Part shown: one piece after another, positions 53,912 to 64,000 of the stretch
Position numbering within the stretch: the first letter of the stretch is position 1
Layout: each line of letters opens with the position of its first letter
NCBI GenBank assembly: GCA_005408345.1
Contig: SEMN01000203.1
Coordinates: 310,001 to 374,000, forward strand
Length of the DNA stretch: 64,000 nt
Reading direction: 5' to 3'
DNA from: Macquaria australasica
Lineage: Eukaryota > Chordata > Actinopteri > Centrarchiformes > Percichthyidae
Position numbers and translations under genes: made by a program
The notes under the pieces: generated by a model
The model's database searches: none
Told to the model about the DNA's origin: nothing
What the model saw: the letters and a program-made list of their open reading frames with translations, nothing else

Positions 53912-55114
53912 CTTCCTTGTTTGTGCTGCATTTTCATTCTTCCCACTACATTTTTTATGAACACCTGAGTAACTGAAATATTTGGTTTCACTCTTATCCA
54001 ATCCGATTACAGCCTACAACTTCGAACAGATGGAAGTTGAGCAAGCCTGTAATTTTGTAAGTCATAAAATGGCCATCACACAGAGGATAAACACTTTTGA
54101 TCTAGCTAACAACATCTTTGCCTCACTGGTAGATGTTAAGAACAGAAGGGTCCTCTCTCCTTTTTTCATTTCACTCATTTTGTTTCCTAGAGTGCAATGA
54201 GCATAACAGCTAGGATAACAGGTCTGCTAGAACAGCTAAAGACTTTTAGTCTTGTTTGAACTACAGAAGTAAACTTGATAAAAAGGCAGTTTCTAGAAGG
54301 TAGAACCTCAGTGCATACTGCATTGTCTCATCACTCAGAAGCCCGTAGATATCAAGACAATAAACGTGTCATCTTTCCAGAAATTACTACATCCAAACTC
54401 ATTTCCCCTGTCTTGAGTGAGAGAGATGGTGACATTAGGTGTTTTATAAGAGAAAAAGACTGCAGTAGAATTAAGGTTTCTGTGTGTGTGTGTTTGTGTT
54501 TTGCTGCACCACAGGGTATGGTTTATCATGCAGGTCAGCCTCAGGATTAATGTTTTCATTTGAACCTCTGATAAAGAAGTATTGATTTTGCTTAATCACA
54601 CTCTCAATATGAGAAATCCACTGTGTAACATTAAATGTACCAGTGAACTATTGATCTTTGCTTTGGGTCAAAAGCAGCTAGAATTTGATACAAGGCTAAA
54701 GTGTTTGACACAGAGCAACACAAATACTAAAGTTGGGCCGCATGGACAAACTGAAGGTTCTGCTGAAAACCACAATAACTCTTGATTTTCTCTTTGTAAC
54801 AGATAAAGATGTATTTCACATACCCAAACACATGTCTGTAATCCATCTCCTGTCTGGCTTTCACCATGCTGACACACTACCTCAAAATGCCCAATGTAAT
54901 GAAATCAAAGATGGCTGACACACACCTGTCCCAGCCATGTGCTTCCAAGCAATATGCTCAAAACTGAAATGGCAATACTGCATATGCTTTCTAAAGCACA
55001 CATTTTGATTGATAGGTTCATGGATATTGACATAGAAAACTTTTTTAAAAAGGGGTTTTATCATTTATTAATATTACTATTAATATTGTTATTATTTGGG
55101 GTAGTTTTGCCTTA
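53912..55114. other. Single-copy stretch, no gene seen
   Basis: No gene. A GT-rich patch at 54480-54500. Short overlapping frames on both strands (54275-54559 and 54582-54918) have no domain. No transposon ends recognised. Confidence 0.45.
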
Positions 55115-55245
55115 ATTAAATAGTGACAGTAAATAACTGGTGGGAAATGAGGAGAGAGAGAGAGAGATGGGGGACGACATGCAACACAGGTCGCTGCTGG
55201 ATTGGGGACATTGCAATTACATGGAGTCTTAAACCACTAGGTGTA
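55115..55245 (+). repeat. Fish dispersed repeat (GGAAATGAGGAGAGAGAG type)
   Basis: GGTGGGAAATGAGGAGAGAG, GGGGGACGACATGCAACACA, GGTCGCTGCTGGATTGGGGA and TTACATGGAGTCTTAAACCA follow the layout of a common fish repeat, whose usual copies read 'gaaatgaggagagagag ... gacatgc ... cttaaccactagg'. The GA tract is at 55151-55166. The overlapping frames at 55116-55326 are on opposite strands. Confidence 0.65.
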
Positions 55246-56004
55246 TCACGAAGCAAGTTTAACTTAGTCCGGCTCTCTTGGGGTTGCCTGCCATTACTGA
55301 CATTCCAATATTCTCTTACCAATTAAATTATTAGCTGAGCGGATGAGTTACTGCTCAGTAACGCAGGGTGTAGACTCAAAGGCACAGGCAGAGCAGGTAA
55401 TGGCGCAGTCAGGCTGAAACCTGCCTGGCAAAATGCAGTGTTTACATTTGGCTCCTCTTTTACCCGGAATTTAATCAATGCAGGCAAACTTTTCGCAAGC
55501 TATTCCTAGTAAATCAGTTGTCCCTGTCCCTTCCTGGTGCCAGGCCCAACAGATCTCCCCATTCCCATAAAACCCTTACCAATGAACCAGTCCTACACCC
55601 AACTGAAGAAGGAGGTGAGCAGCATTGTGTTGAATGACATGTCAGTTGGCATAATTTCCATTTTGTTTTCCAATTTCCATTTCCACTTTTACAGCTGCTT
55701 ATTTTCTACTTGGTATGTATACTCAGTTCAGAAACCTGCCTCTGATTTTATTCTCTTGTGTTATATTTATTTAAGCTATTAAGATAATTTTCCATTCAAG
55801 AATTTACATTAAGACTGTAAAATATTAAATAAAGTAAAATAATAATACATTTCTTATAGAGGGTATCAGTCTTGCATCAAATAGTGAATTCCACTGTATG
55901 CAGAATGGTGCATACATGTCTGCACAGTGTTATATTTTCACAGCTCACTGTCAGTAAATACCATACAGTAAGTATTTGACTACAAGAGAGTTGCAAGCCT
56001 GCAA
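55246..56004. other. Single-copy stretch, no gene seen
   Basis: No gene or recognised repeat. A single 81-codon frame (55537-55782) has no domain. Confidence 0.45.
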
Positions 56005-56095
56005 AGGTAAAGTGTCAGTGTCATACTGTGTGTCAGCTGGGATTGGCTCCAGCCCCCCGTGACCCTCTGAGGATAAGCGGTATAGAAAATGGATG
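56005..56095 (+). repeat. Fish dispersed repeat (3' portion)
   Basis: GTGTCAGCTGGGATTGGCTC, CAGCCCCCCGTGACCCTCTG and AGGATAAGCGGTATAGAAAA, then TGGATGG, is the well-known 3' end of the same fish repeat whose 5' part is at 4155-4255. The tail is one TGGATGG unit. Confidence 0.8.
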
Positions 56096-56839
56096 GCAAA
56101 ATTGTTCTCCAAATTTTGGAATAAGCACTACAACAGCACAAAATCTAAGGGGTTTATGACAAGCCCCACATTGGATTAGCCCTGCTCATTATCTAATCCA
56201 GAAGCTCTGTCTTGCAGAGGGGCCCTTAATCATCTAATTTTAACAATTCCTTTTTTTGTTGTTGATATAGTCCCTACATGGTGAAGTCCAACTGAAATAG
56301 CATTTAATCATCCCTTTTTATAGTCAAAAATAATGTCAATGTGCTGCAGCTGAGGAGCTAAATAGCTATCTAGCCGACATTAGCAGTGCACTTTTCCCTG
56401 GTGAATGTTTGGTCACTCGTTCAACAAGCTAACGGACAAGACGTGTGCATGTTAGTAAGTTAGATAAGAAGGAGGCTTTAGCAGGAAAGCTAATGTGGGC
56501 TGTTTAAAGTCTGTGGCTCTTGTGTTGTGTGGCAGGCTGCTGTCTGGCTCAGTGTGACCGTCTGCTCTGCCTATAATATAAAGCTGACATTGATGCCGAT
56601 TTTTTTCTCAAAGGAGAACACAGGACAAGTCGTTTGTAGAGCAGATGTGTATGCTGTAGCAGACAAAAAAATGCAATTTAATTTCAATTGGACTTTAAGT
56701 AATGGTGTTTTTCATTTAAATAACCAAGAACTAATGGACATACTGTACATCACACCCTTCAGATTGTGCTTGTTGTCTACAAGGTGAAATATAATGTTGT
56801 CATGTGTAGGCTGCAATGTGCACATACAGTGATGGCCAA
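56096..56839. other. Single-copy stretch, no gene seen
   Basis: No gene. The 86-codon plus frame 56527-56787 begins with a hydrophobic segment but has no homologue I can name; it is probably chance. Confidence 0.4.
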
Positions 56840-57270
56840 CCCTCTTTCATTCGTTCAACCACCTTCTTGAAAAGGTCGGTGTTGCGATATTTGCTAATTT
56901 CCAAAAAGCTGTTGATATCCAAGTTTTTCATAATGTTTCAAAGTAGGTGTGTTTCTCCTTCCCACCAGAAATGTGGGCTTTTCTTTTGTACATGCATCTC
57001 TACCCCAAACTGTTGGCTAGTCGCACAGAGCTGACTGTAAACAGGGAAGAGGCCGTGTGTCGCAAAACTCCAACTGAGACGCATATTCTGAATGTGCTGT
57101 ATGTATGACATACATGTCCAAAGAATGCTCCTAAAACCTGAATAATATCGGCACATCCCACATGTCTTAATCGGAATAAGGCCTAATATGGAATATTCAA
57201 ACGGAATATGCTGTTTACTTGACCCGTATCAAATTCGGATTATTGTCATATTCTGAGGTCAGTGGTCATT
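56840..57270. repeat. Fish dispersed repeat (CGGAATAAGGCC type)
   Basis: The right part has TTAATCGGAATAAGGCCTAA, TATGGAATATTCAAACGGAA and TATGCTGTTTACTTGACCCG, then ATCAAATTCGGATTATTGTC, matching a fish MITE-like family built on GGAATA/TATTCC motifs. The left part (AAAAGGTCGGTGTTGCGATA) is assigned to it tentatively. Opposite-strand frames at 56816-57034 and 56938-57156 overlap and have no domain. Confidence 0.5.
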
Positions 57271-58721
57271 ACAATGAACTGAAAGCAGGAGGAACAGGGA
57301 GCCAATAGGGGCCTAACTGCTTAGATTTATGTGTCCAAGGGTTAGGGGTTAGTGGTTAATCCAGCCATGGTTAACTCCCTATTGTATTTTCACACAATAT
57401 AGAGCTAACTTTACAGGTTTGTTCCTGAAACTCAAGATAATGAAATAAATATTACACTCTGGGGGCCATTTCCTTAATGATCTGAAGAAATCTTCATAAT
57501 TCCTCGTGAAATGGAACAAAGGTATACAAAACTGCTGCTTCCCTGCATTATTCAAGGTGCTGAAGGATCCTGCCTATCTATACATGCCATGCAACTTCTA
57601 AGAATCTACTGTTGTTGGTGCAGACAGCCTGGCTGTCAGATTTGTTGAATTAGCTTCACTATGGACAGTTCTGACTTTCTTCACTTCCAGAGAGACAACG
57701 AGAACAGGCCGAATGCCAGATCTCATTAAGCTCAAAGATATTCAGATGGACAGGCTTGGAGAAGCATCAGATCCTCTCAGATTTAATTTGTTTGGTTCAG
57801 TCACAGGAGGCTGATCGCTTGTAGACATAGGATGAAACACGAGAGAAATGCTTCATTCACTTGTGTTGACAATAACCCACTCCTAACGCAGACAATATGG
57901 GTCTGTGTTTGCATGCCGTTGTGATCAAATAAAACAAATACAAGGAAATGTGATAATAGCTCTGCATTTACATATGTTAACTACAACAGAAGTATCATCT
58001 GCGATCTTTTTTTTTTATCTGTTAACAGCTGAAATAGCATCAGTCACATTTTATCTTTCACCTACAGTTGTGCAAACCCAAAATAGGATCAAAGATGCTG
58101 GCTCAGTTGGGACTAAATTTTCTGATTTACAGTACCTCAAACCCACTGAACAGATGTTATTTGTAATCCAAAAGTGTTTGATCATTAAACTTGTAAACAG
58201 AGCTCCGATCAAGTCCACTGTGTGTTTTTCTGCACAAGAAGCTCTTTGAGAAGAAGCCGGGCCTTGAACAAGTGAGAGACAGTGCGTTGATTATAATTGC
58301 CGTACCTGAGGGTAGCATCCAGTGGACCGACTCAAACGATGCAGAAACTCAGCAAATCCCAATTAAATTCAACACAGACGGTGAACAAAGCTTTTGCTGT
58401 GTGTGTTGTCAGGAACAGAACAAAAGAGTGATTAAAACTTCTTGTTAAGGGGAAAAGAGTGACTCATCTGCCTCAAAGCAGAGCAAATTCTGGATATCTA
58501 ATAAGTGGCTGGGGAATTTCAGTTAATAATTTCATTGTTTTAATGTCTTAAAAATGTAACCCCAAAATGAATTTTCTGTAATGTAGTTTAGCACAAACAA
58601 GTGCCTTTTCGAGTGGCAGCAGGGCCAGAAATTGCCCTCAAAACAGATGGATTCAAGCCTCATCATCAGTGTAGGCTAGGTTTATACGACCATTCAAATC
58701 CCATTTTTTGGGCCGAAATAT
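57271..58721. other. Candidate conserved non-coding block, no gene
   Basis: No recognised repeat in about 57470-58480. It has features of slowly evolving non-coding DNA, such as AT-core motifs between moderately G+C-rich words (GAAGAAGCCGGGCCTTGAAC, GCGTTGATTATAATTGCCGT). The 114-codon plus frame 57905-58249 contains a hydrophobic stretch but no known domain and no start context; it is unlikely to be a gene. Conservation needs alignment. Confidence 0.4.
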
Positions 58722-59034
58722 CTGCCAGCTTGTTGGCTCACTTGACTTCAATACAGTTATATTAAACATGAATGAAAAATGACCGTGCTTTTACTTTTAG
58801 CCGTAACAATCGCAACCGTGGCCGCCATTTTCATACGTTGGTGGTCCTCCCCTTCCGCTCCGTGGCCAAGATGGCGACCGTTGAGGGTCAGAAGTGTGCA
58901 GCATTCCACACTCAACTTTCTGACCGTTATGAGTATATTATCATCTGGGTACTTATAGTACACTGCATTTTGCCATACTTGTCAGTGTGAACGCACTTAT
59001 GCACGTACGGAAGTACGCGATTTGAGACACAGCA
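58722..59034 (-). mobile_element. MITE with GCTGTGTCTCAAAT ends, copy 2 (partial)
   Basis: Its right end, ATTTGAGACACAGC (ending 59033), equals the terminal repeat of the 43-kb MITE. The interior matches that copy closely in reverse complement: CCAGCTTGTTGGCTCAC, CGTAACAATCGCAACCGTGG, CCAAGATGGCGACCGTTGAG and CTTTCTGACCGTTATGAGTA. The left portion of the family is missing beyond 58722. Opposite-strand frames (58757-58963 and 58772-58990) resemble those of the 43-kb copy because the DNA is similar. Confidence 0.85.
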
Positions 59035-59039
59035 CGTAT

Positions 59040-59543
59040 TTTGCAAGTCACAAGTCCCAAGTCCTAAACTTTGAGTTTCGAGTCCTAAACAAGTCATTAT
59101 GTGCTCTTCACCAAATGTAATGCCATTTTAACAACAGAGAAATAATTAATTAAAACAAATCATGAATGCTTTTTAAATTGTGTATTTCTTTGTTAAAACA
59201 AGTTTTTTAAAACAACTGCAAATGAACTTAATCATAAAAAAAGTAGTGCTGACACTGCACTTTCATAGCATATAGCACTTTTAACCAGTACCACAACAGA
59301 ATGAATATTGTATGTTTCTGTTCTGTCTCGTTGTATTTGAATAACATACTTTTTAATGGTTGGGCTCGGGGGAAGGTATCAAGTATTTTCAAGTCAAAAG
59401 GCTCAAGCCCAAGTGAAGTCATGAGTCATTGGTGTTAAAGTCGAGTCTTCTTTGATTTTGTCAAGTCGAGTCTTAAATCATCAAATTTGTGATCCGAGTC
59501 TGATTCGAGTCTAAGTTATGTGACTCGAGTCCACACCGCTGTT
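59040..59543. repeat. Fish dispersed repeat (GACTCGAGTCC type)
   Basis: The left end has AAGTCACAAGTCCCAAGTCC and GAGTTTCGAGTCC; the right end has AAGTCGAGTCTTCTTTGATT, GTCAAGTCGAGTCTTAAATC, GATCCGAGTCTGATTCGAGT and ATGTGACTCGAGTCCACACC. The repeated 'gactcgagtc' words identify a dispersed fish repeat. It abuts the preceding MITE. Non-coding. Confidence 0.75.
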
Positions 59544-61264
59544 TTAGGCAAGATTAAAGGGGCACTGCACGGCAAGTGTTTAGCATGCAGTAAGTCCAGG
59601 GAACTTGAAGGTGCCCTTGGAGTTGGTCACAGAACTAGTCACATAAAAGGAAAAAAGTTTAAAATCCCGATCGGTTTTGATCTCACAATCCATCACGGTG
59701 GAAATAATAAAAGCAAATTTATTACACCTGGCACTCTTTATAGACATTACACAGGAGGTAAGATGTATACTGTCCATATACTGTATATTATATCTCGATA
59801 TAATAGAATGAAAGTCATATCAAGTATAATTCAGTCCCATCAATAAGCAACAATTATGAATGTTGTTTATAAAAATGGTTTGTGATGTTTTTCTTCATTC
59901 AGACCTACAGTATGACACTAAAGCATCAACTATCACCTCTGTTGGACTGTTCAGCACATTCGTTTCCTTCCACCTCAAATGTCATTGCATGTATGACAAC
60001 CTTCAGAGATACCTTTTGAAGGACAGTGAGTGAGTGAATCAACCAAAAAATCCAGATGCTCCTTAACATAACTTCTCACCTTGCCTAAGAAGAAGCACGT
60101 TTTCTGTTACCAGTTGTAAATTGGTAAACTGGAGAATCTTTGTCAACTCTGAGAAAATAACCCCGATGACATCATCAGGTTTATCTTTAAGAGCTGTGTT
60201 ACAAACTGGAGGCATAATGACACAGACATTTGCCAAGCATGATATTTGGAGCTTGACCCATACTAGGAACTAAAATCTGGATATCTTAGCCTCTGCTGCT
60301 ACGATTTTGACCATTTTTACAAGTATCTTGTAACTTGTGGACTAACATTATGGAAGTGCAATACTAAATTGCTGGAGTTCTGTTTAATATTATGGAAATA
60401 AATATGATGGGAATCAAAATCCTGTACCCGTATCTTTCATCTAAACCCAAAGATCAGAATTTGCACAAAAGGCCTATCCTGCTGTTTTTCAACCAACAGA
60501 AATAGAAATGGTGCTGGTGGAGTTCCACCATGAACTACAGCCCCCTCCCATGACCCCAGCTGACCTTTGGGCCCCAGACCTGGCCTCTAAGCCCTTAGCA
60601 CAAGTCCGACTTCTATCGTTGTTGCAGTTTGACTGTGCTTTCTCACGTACACAGTCAGGCTGTTTTGAGTGCAAACACATCAAAAGTAGATGTAAACAGG
60701 TGGCAAAAAATAAATAAATAAATAAATTATAGCCAAGAATTCACAATATCAACAGCTGTTGGTGTGTTGCCTGCCTTAATTAGCAAAATAAAAAAAATAA
60801 AAAAAGTCTATTTATAAAACAGACAGGTCCATCAGTCACCAGGTGCTGATAAATTCCTCCTTTAAAAAGTGTTGATTCAAAATTCAGTCTTCACACAAGA
60901 CAACAGCCAAATGCTGGTACAGTAAATACTGTATACTATACAGTGTATAGCTTCTATTCTGGCTAAATTGTAGGAACAAATACAGTATTTTGAATATGTC
61001 TATTATGGTACATTATGGTAAAAATATGTCTATTATGTCTATTATGGTATACATTCTGGAGCTTTTCCTTGTTTAGTTTGGTTTGTTTGGAAAAGTGACA
61101 TCAAATTACTGCACTGAGATGACCAGGGCCTCACCCAGGATTTTAGAAATACAGAGGTCACCAGTCCAGGTGCCCCCTACACTCCCCAGAGATAACTGTG
61201 ACGACACCAACAACAGTCTTGTGTTTTCATGTTTCATCTTAGTCTAAACCTAGTCAGGTTTATC
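59544..61264. other. Single-copy stretch with (AAAT)n
   Basis: No gene. An AAAT tract runs 60707-60728, an A-rich patch follows at 60788-60806, and a small tandem of TATGTCTATTATGGTA lies at about 60995-61051. 60130-60300 (CCCCGATGACATCATCAGGT, TTATCTTTAAGAGCTGTGTT) resembles a fish repeat. The 108-codon plus frame 59520-59846 and the opposite-strand frames at 60489-60717 have no domain. Confidence 0.45.
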
Positions 61265-61385
61265 TTTCTTTAGCCACACTAGTGGCATGGCTCTAGCAAT
61301 GTCTGTCAGTCGGTCCAACATTTTGGTGAACATACTGGATGAATTGCCATGACATTTGGTACAAATACTTGCAAAACTAATGCCA
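61265..61385 (+). repeat. Fish dispersed repeat, family C (plus copy)
   Basis: CTTTAGCCACACTAGTGGCA, TGTCTGTCAGTCGGTCCAAC, ATACTGGATGAATTGCCATG and ACATTTGGTACAAATACTTG are the left half of the fish repeat whose right half, on the opposite strand, is at 11965-12110. Non-coding. Confidence 0.65.
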
Positions 61386-62105
61386 TTCTCATCAAGCTAT
61401 GATAGTGAACATGTTGTGTGTAGGAGCTGTCTGAGCCCCGCCCACGGTGAAACTCAGACACAGAGAGCAGACGAGAGGAAAGAAGCAGTGCGACCGGAAG
61501 TGTCTCAGTCTCATAGTTTTTTTCTGTTCATTCGCGCTATGAAGAAACGCTAGGCTCTGCGTCTTATAATGGCAGGAAAACCCTACTGTTTATTCTGGCA
61601 TCCTTTTGGCTAAATTGTTGGTGACATTCTTCTGTAAACAAACGGGCAATACTGAGGTCTGCAAAAATGATCAAGGTCATGTCCATACATCGTACGATAA
61701 GTCGATAACGGCCTAGTAGATAGGACTGTCAATACTCTCTAAAATGATGTAATTGGAAGTTTCCCTTTCACACATCTTCAGCTTACAACAACTCAGTGGA
61801 GCTCCGCGCTATAGGTACACCAACGTTACGTAACTGTTCTATTTGTGAAACACTGCTAAAGCACACAGCAATTACCCAAGTGTTGTACTGCTCGCGACAA
61901 TGACCCTGGGACAGCGGCAGCACAGCTAGATCAAACAGTTGTGCTAAATTAAAGAGCGGGTTATCAGACCAGGCAGGAGTGTTTGATGTGCAGAGATGAG
62001 ATGCATTATTATGGTAAATAAGCCTCCCTTATCAAGCTATTCCTACAGGGCCCTCTGGCTGAGCAGCCCACAGTAGTGTATGCCCTTGGTCAGACAAATA
62101 CATGC

Positions 62106-62110
<5 letters not shown>
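61386..62110. other. Single-copy stretch, no gene seen
   Basis: No gene. 61430-61560 contains a CCCCGCCCACGG box, and 61680-61710 a TCGTACGATAAGTCGATAAC palindromic stretch; both resemble fish repeats but are not confirmed. The 65-codon frame 61356-61553 has no domain. Confidence 0.4.
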
Positions 62111-62155
<45 letters not shown>

Positions 62156-62165
62156 CAACAACAGC
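62111..62165. repeat. (CA)22 microsatellite with CAA/CAG extension
   Basis: About 22 CA units (62111-62154) run into ACAACAACAACAGCAGCAG. The frames of 60-186 codons that cover it (plus 62076-62273 and 62080-62262; minus 62032-62592) exist because a dinucleotide repeat is open in several frames: HTHTHT on the plus strand and VCVCVC on the minus. None is a gene. Confidence 0.95.
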
Positions 62166-63194
62166 AGCAGTGGCAGAGAGCATAAATACGTCTCTGTTGA
62201 TCCTTTACACTCCACTCCAAACAGCCGTCTGCTCTCCAAATGTCAGTCAGTCTCTGGCATAATTTGTTTCTAATCGCTGGCAAAGAGCGAGAAAATGTCA
62301 CCTTTTTGTAAGGAGGATGAATTCCGATTGATTTCCAATTAGCACTTAAAAAAGGCAAACTTGCATTTTGTTTATCTGTATGTGTGTGAGAGATTGCTTG
62401 TATTGGTGTGGCGGTTATGATCGGAGGAGACATAATGCAGCATTGAACCCCAAAGGCACAAACACAGATCCTGAAGTCCGTCGGCGGAGCACCACAAAGC
62501 ACATTTCTTTGACTTTTTACAGCTCTTATCATGCATTTATGGCACTGAAGTACACAACTAAAGCCATCACATGCTGGAAAACAATAAAACATTAAGCACT
62601 GCTGAATGATTCAAAATCCTAATTGGTGCTACAGGACGCAACATTGTGTAAACAAAATAAGCGAACATCTAAAATAAATACAAAAAGTTTCTAATATTCT
62701 ATTCAGCTAAAGTTATTAAAGGCAGAGGAATGAGTTAGAATGAAGGCAAAGTCACAACACGTCTTTAAATTTCCTCTTACTAATGAATGCACTTGAGTGT
62801 TGATTGTTGAGTATTTATACTGAAATTACTGCAAGAAAGAGAGAGGGAGTTTTCTCTCTGTTTCACATATTTATAGAGTGTATAAACAAGACTAGGTCGA
62901 AATCTAGTATATGGCTGGACTGTGTATGGTCAGTGTTCTATACTGTCGCCAAATTGTTGATGGATAATCTGTGGTAGTGTCTATAATGTGAATTCCTGGA
63001 TATTAAATTTTCATCAGATTCTGAGAGTATAGGTGCAGCCCTCTAAGCTATTGTCCCCCACTGGTTCCTTTAACTAGCTGAAGAAAAAGCTGTTTTGGGG
63101 AGCCAATTGTCCGGTCTCAGCTCAACTACATAAGCTGAGACAGAGGTGGGGCCCACGTAGTAAGTGTAGTCTAAAAGTCTTCAGTGCTGCTTAA
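62166..63194. other. Single-copy stretch, no gene seen
   Basis: No gene. The region includes GAAAGAGAGAGGGAGTTTTC at 62834-62853. Open frames on both strands here are continuations of the microsatellite frames or lack a domain. Confidence 0.45.
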
Positions 63195-63405
63195 ATGGAA
63201 ACTCCAGTATTTTTAAACCTGGGCCCTATTTTTCCAAATTTTGAGGTCTAAATGACTAATACTTACCAAACATTTTGGAATTGATCAGAGACAGACCCTT
63301 TTATTAAAGAGTAAGATCCTTTCGTCTTCCTGCAACAACTCAACCTCTCACAAAAATTCAGAGCGAGACTTTTCCTTGAGAGAGACTTCTGTTTCAGTCT
63401 GAGCC
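63195..63405 (-). repeat. Fish dispersed repeat, family D copy 2
   Basis: Reverse complement of this stretch matches 12200-12430 in order: CCTCTGACAGGCTCAGACTG at the start, GTCTCGCTCTGAATTTTTGT, GTTGAGTTGTTGCAGGAAGA, TTAGTCATTTAGACCTCAAA and ATAGGGCCCAGGTTTAAAAA. It lacks the extra segment seen at 12265-12310. Non-coding. Confidence 0.7.
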
Positions 63406-64000
63406 TGTCAGAGGCAAAAACAAGCACTTGTGAACATACTTTTCACCCGCGCAATTGCCTGCAAGGATTACGTTGCAGCCATTGCAGCCTGGGTGCTCTA
63501 TTTAGATGAAAAGCCCTTTCCCAGATTATAAGAAATTTTAGTCAGAAATGTTGACATTAAAAAAGCTCAATTCTCAAAATTTGCACAAGCAAATGAAGAA
63601 AACATCTTCACCAATTTGACAACACATGCACAGGATTTAGAAAAGAAATGTTGCATAAAATGGTACATAATATCTGAATCATGCAATCAGAATGCTACAA
63701 CTAAAAAAGATAACTCACTCCCATTAACCCTTTAGAACCGAGTATAGCATTGATGTAACGCTAGACATATTCTACAAAACACTGAACAACTTTGGAACCG
63801 TGTATGATAGAGACGAGCTTTAAATTGTGTCTGAACCGTGAGAATTAAACTGTTGTGTAAATCACTTCTGTTGTGTTTTGTGTGCAACTGCAGTGTTTCT
63901 GTATCTGGTTGTGTTTCCTCACTTTGCAGCGTTTTTTCTTCAAATGCTGCACATTATGTGAAATTGATCTTTTCTTCATTTGCTTTTGTTTTCACTATTT
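63406..64000. other. Window end, possible start of a TTAA element
   Basis: No gene. At 63723-63736 the sequence reads CATTAACCCTTTAGAACC, the TTAACCCTTT kind of end seen in some piggyBac-type elements; the partner end, if any, is beyond the window. The rest is ordinary AT-rich sequence. Confidence 0.3.

Noticed and set aside
62032..62592. 186-codon minus-strand open frame
   Set aside because: It runs through the (CA)22 tract as VCVCVC and has no domain on either side; a dinucleotide repeat keeps several frames open.

Overview
This window looks like AT-rich, non-coding genomic DNA of a teleost fish, most likely a spiny-rayed (percomorph) species, and lies inside a gene desert or a very long intron. 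I base this on the repeat content: non-LTR retrotransposon 3' ends with tails such as ATTGAATTG and GATTCTGATTC, a Penelope-like GIY-YIG fragment, hAT-type and piggyBac-type miniature transposons, and many short dispersed repeats I recognise as typical of ray-finned fish. Family assignments come from memory and were not checked against a repeat library. I found no convincing host protein-coding exon, tRNA, rRNA or CRISPR array. Long open frames all fall in repeats, simple sequence or unsupported stretches, and none has a splice-consistent neighbour.

Layout. 0-5 kb: a dispersed repeat, then a degenerate 34-bp minisatellite of about 2 kb split by two insertions, a hAT-like MITE, and a broken Penelope-like element. 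5-12 kb: two further fish repeats, a structured hairpin and an 824-bp inverted-repeat transposon. 12-28 kb: mostly single-copy sequence with scattered repeats, including a roughly 590-bp sequence present twice in opposite orientation (17.3 and 27.3 kb), one copy keeping 20 CpGs and the other 5, and a nest of two MITEs inside a diverged local repeat (20.9-22.4 kb). 28-36 kb: a split dispersed element, a LINE 3' end with UTR and several LINE tails. 36-41 kb: a 42-bp minisatellite, a candidate conserved non-coding block, a piggyBac-like MITE beside possible transposase debris, and another hAT-like MITE. 42-48 kb: a LINE reverse-transcriptase fragment split by a MITE, then two nearly identical 5'-truncated LINE copies in inverted orientation. 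49-64 kb: a hAT deletion derivative with a near-perfect 8-bp target-site duplication, more dispersed repeats and a long CA microsatellite.

The recurring theme is retroelement and DNA-transposon turnover in DNA that may also hold cis-regulatory elements. Blocks without recognised repeats (about 7.6-8.0, 18.1-18.5, 25.9-28.3, 36.8-37.5, 39.8-40.3 and 57.6-58.5 kb) are the places to look for conserved enhancers, but conservation cannot be judged from one sequence. I saw no undescribed biological system that I can defend. The most unusual items are the inverted pair with unequal CpG decay, the 34-bp minisatellite, the inverted LINE pair, and the Penelope fragment with a hammerhead-like core nearby.
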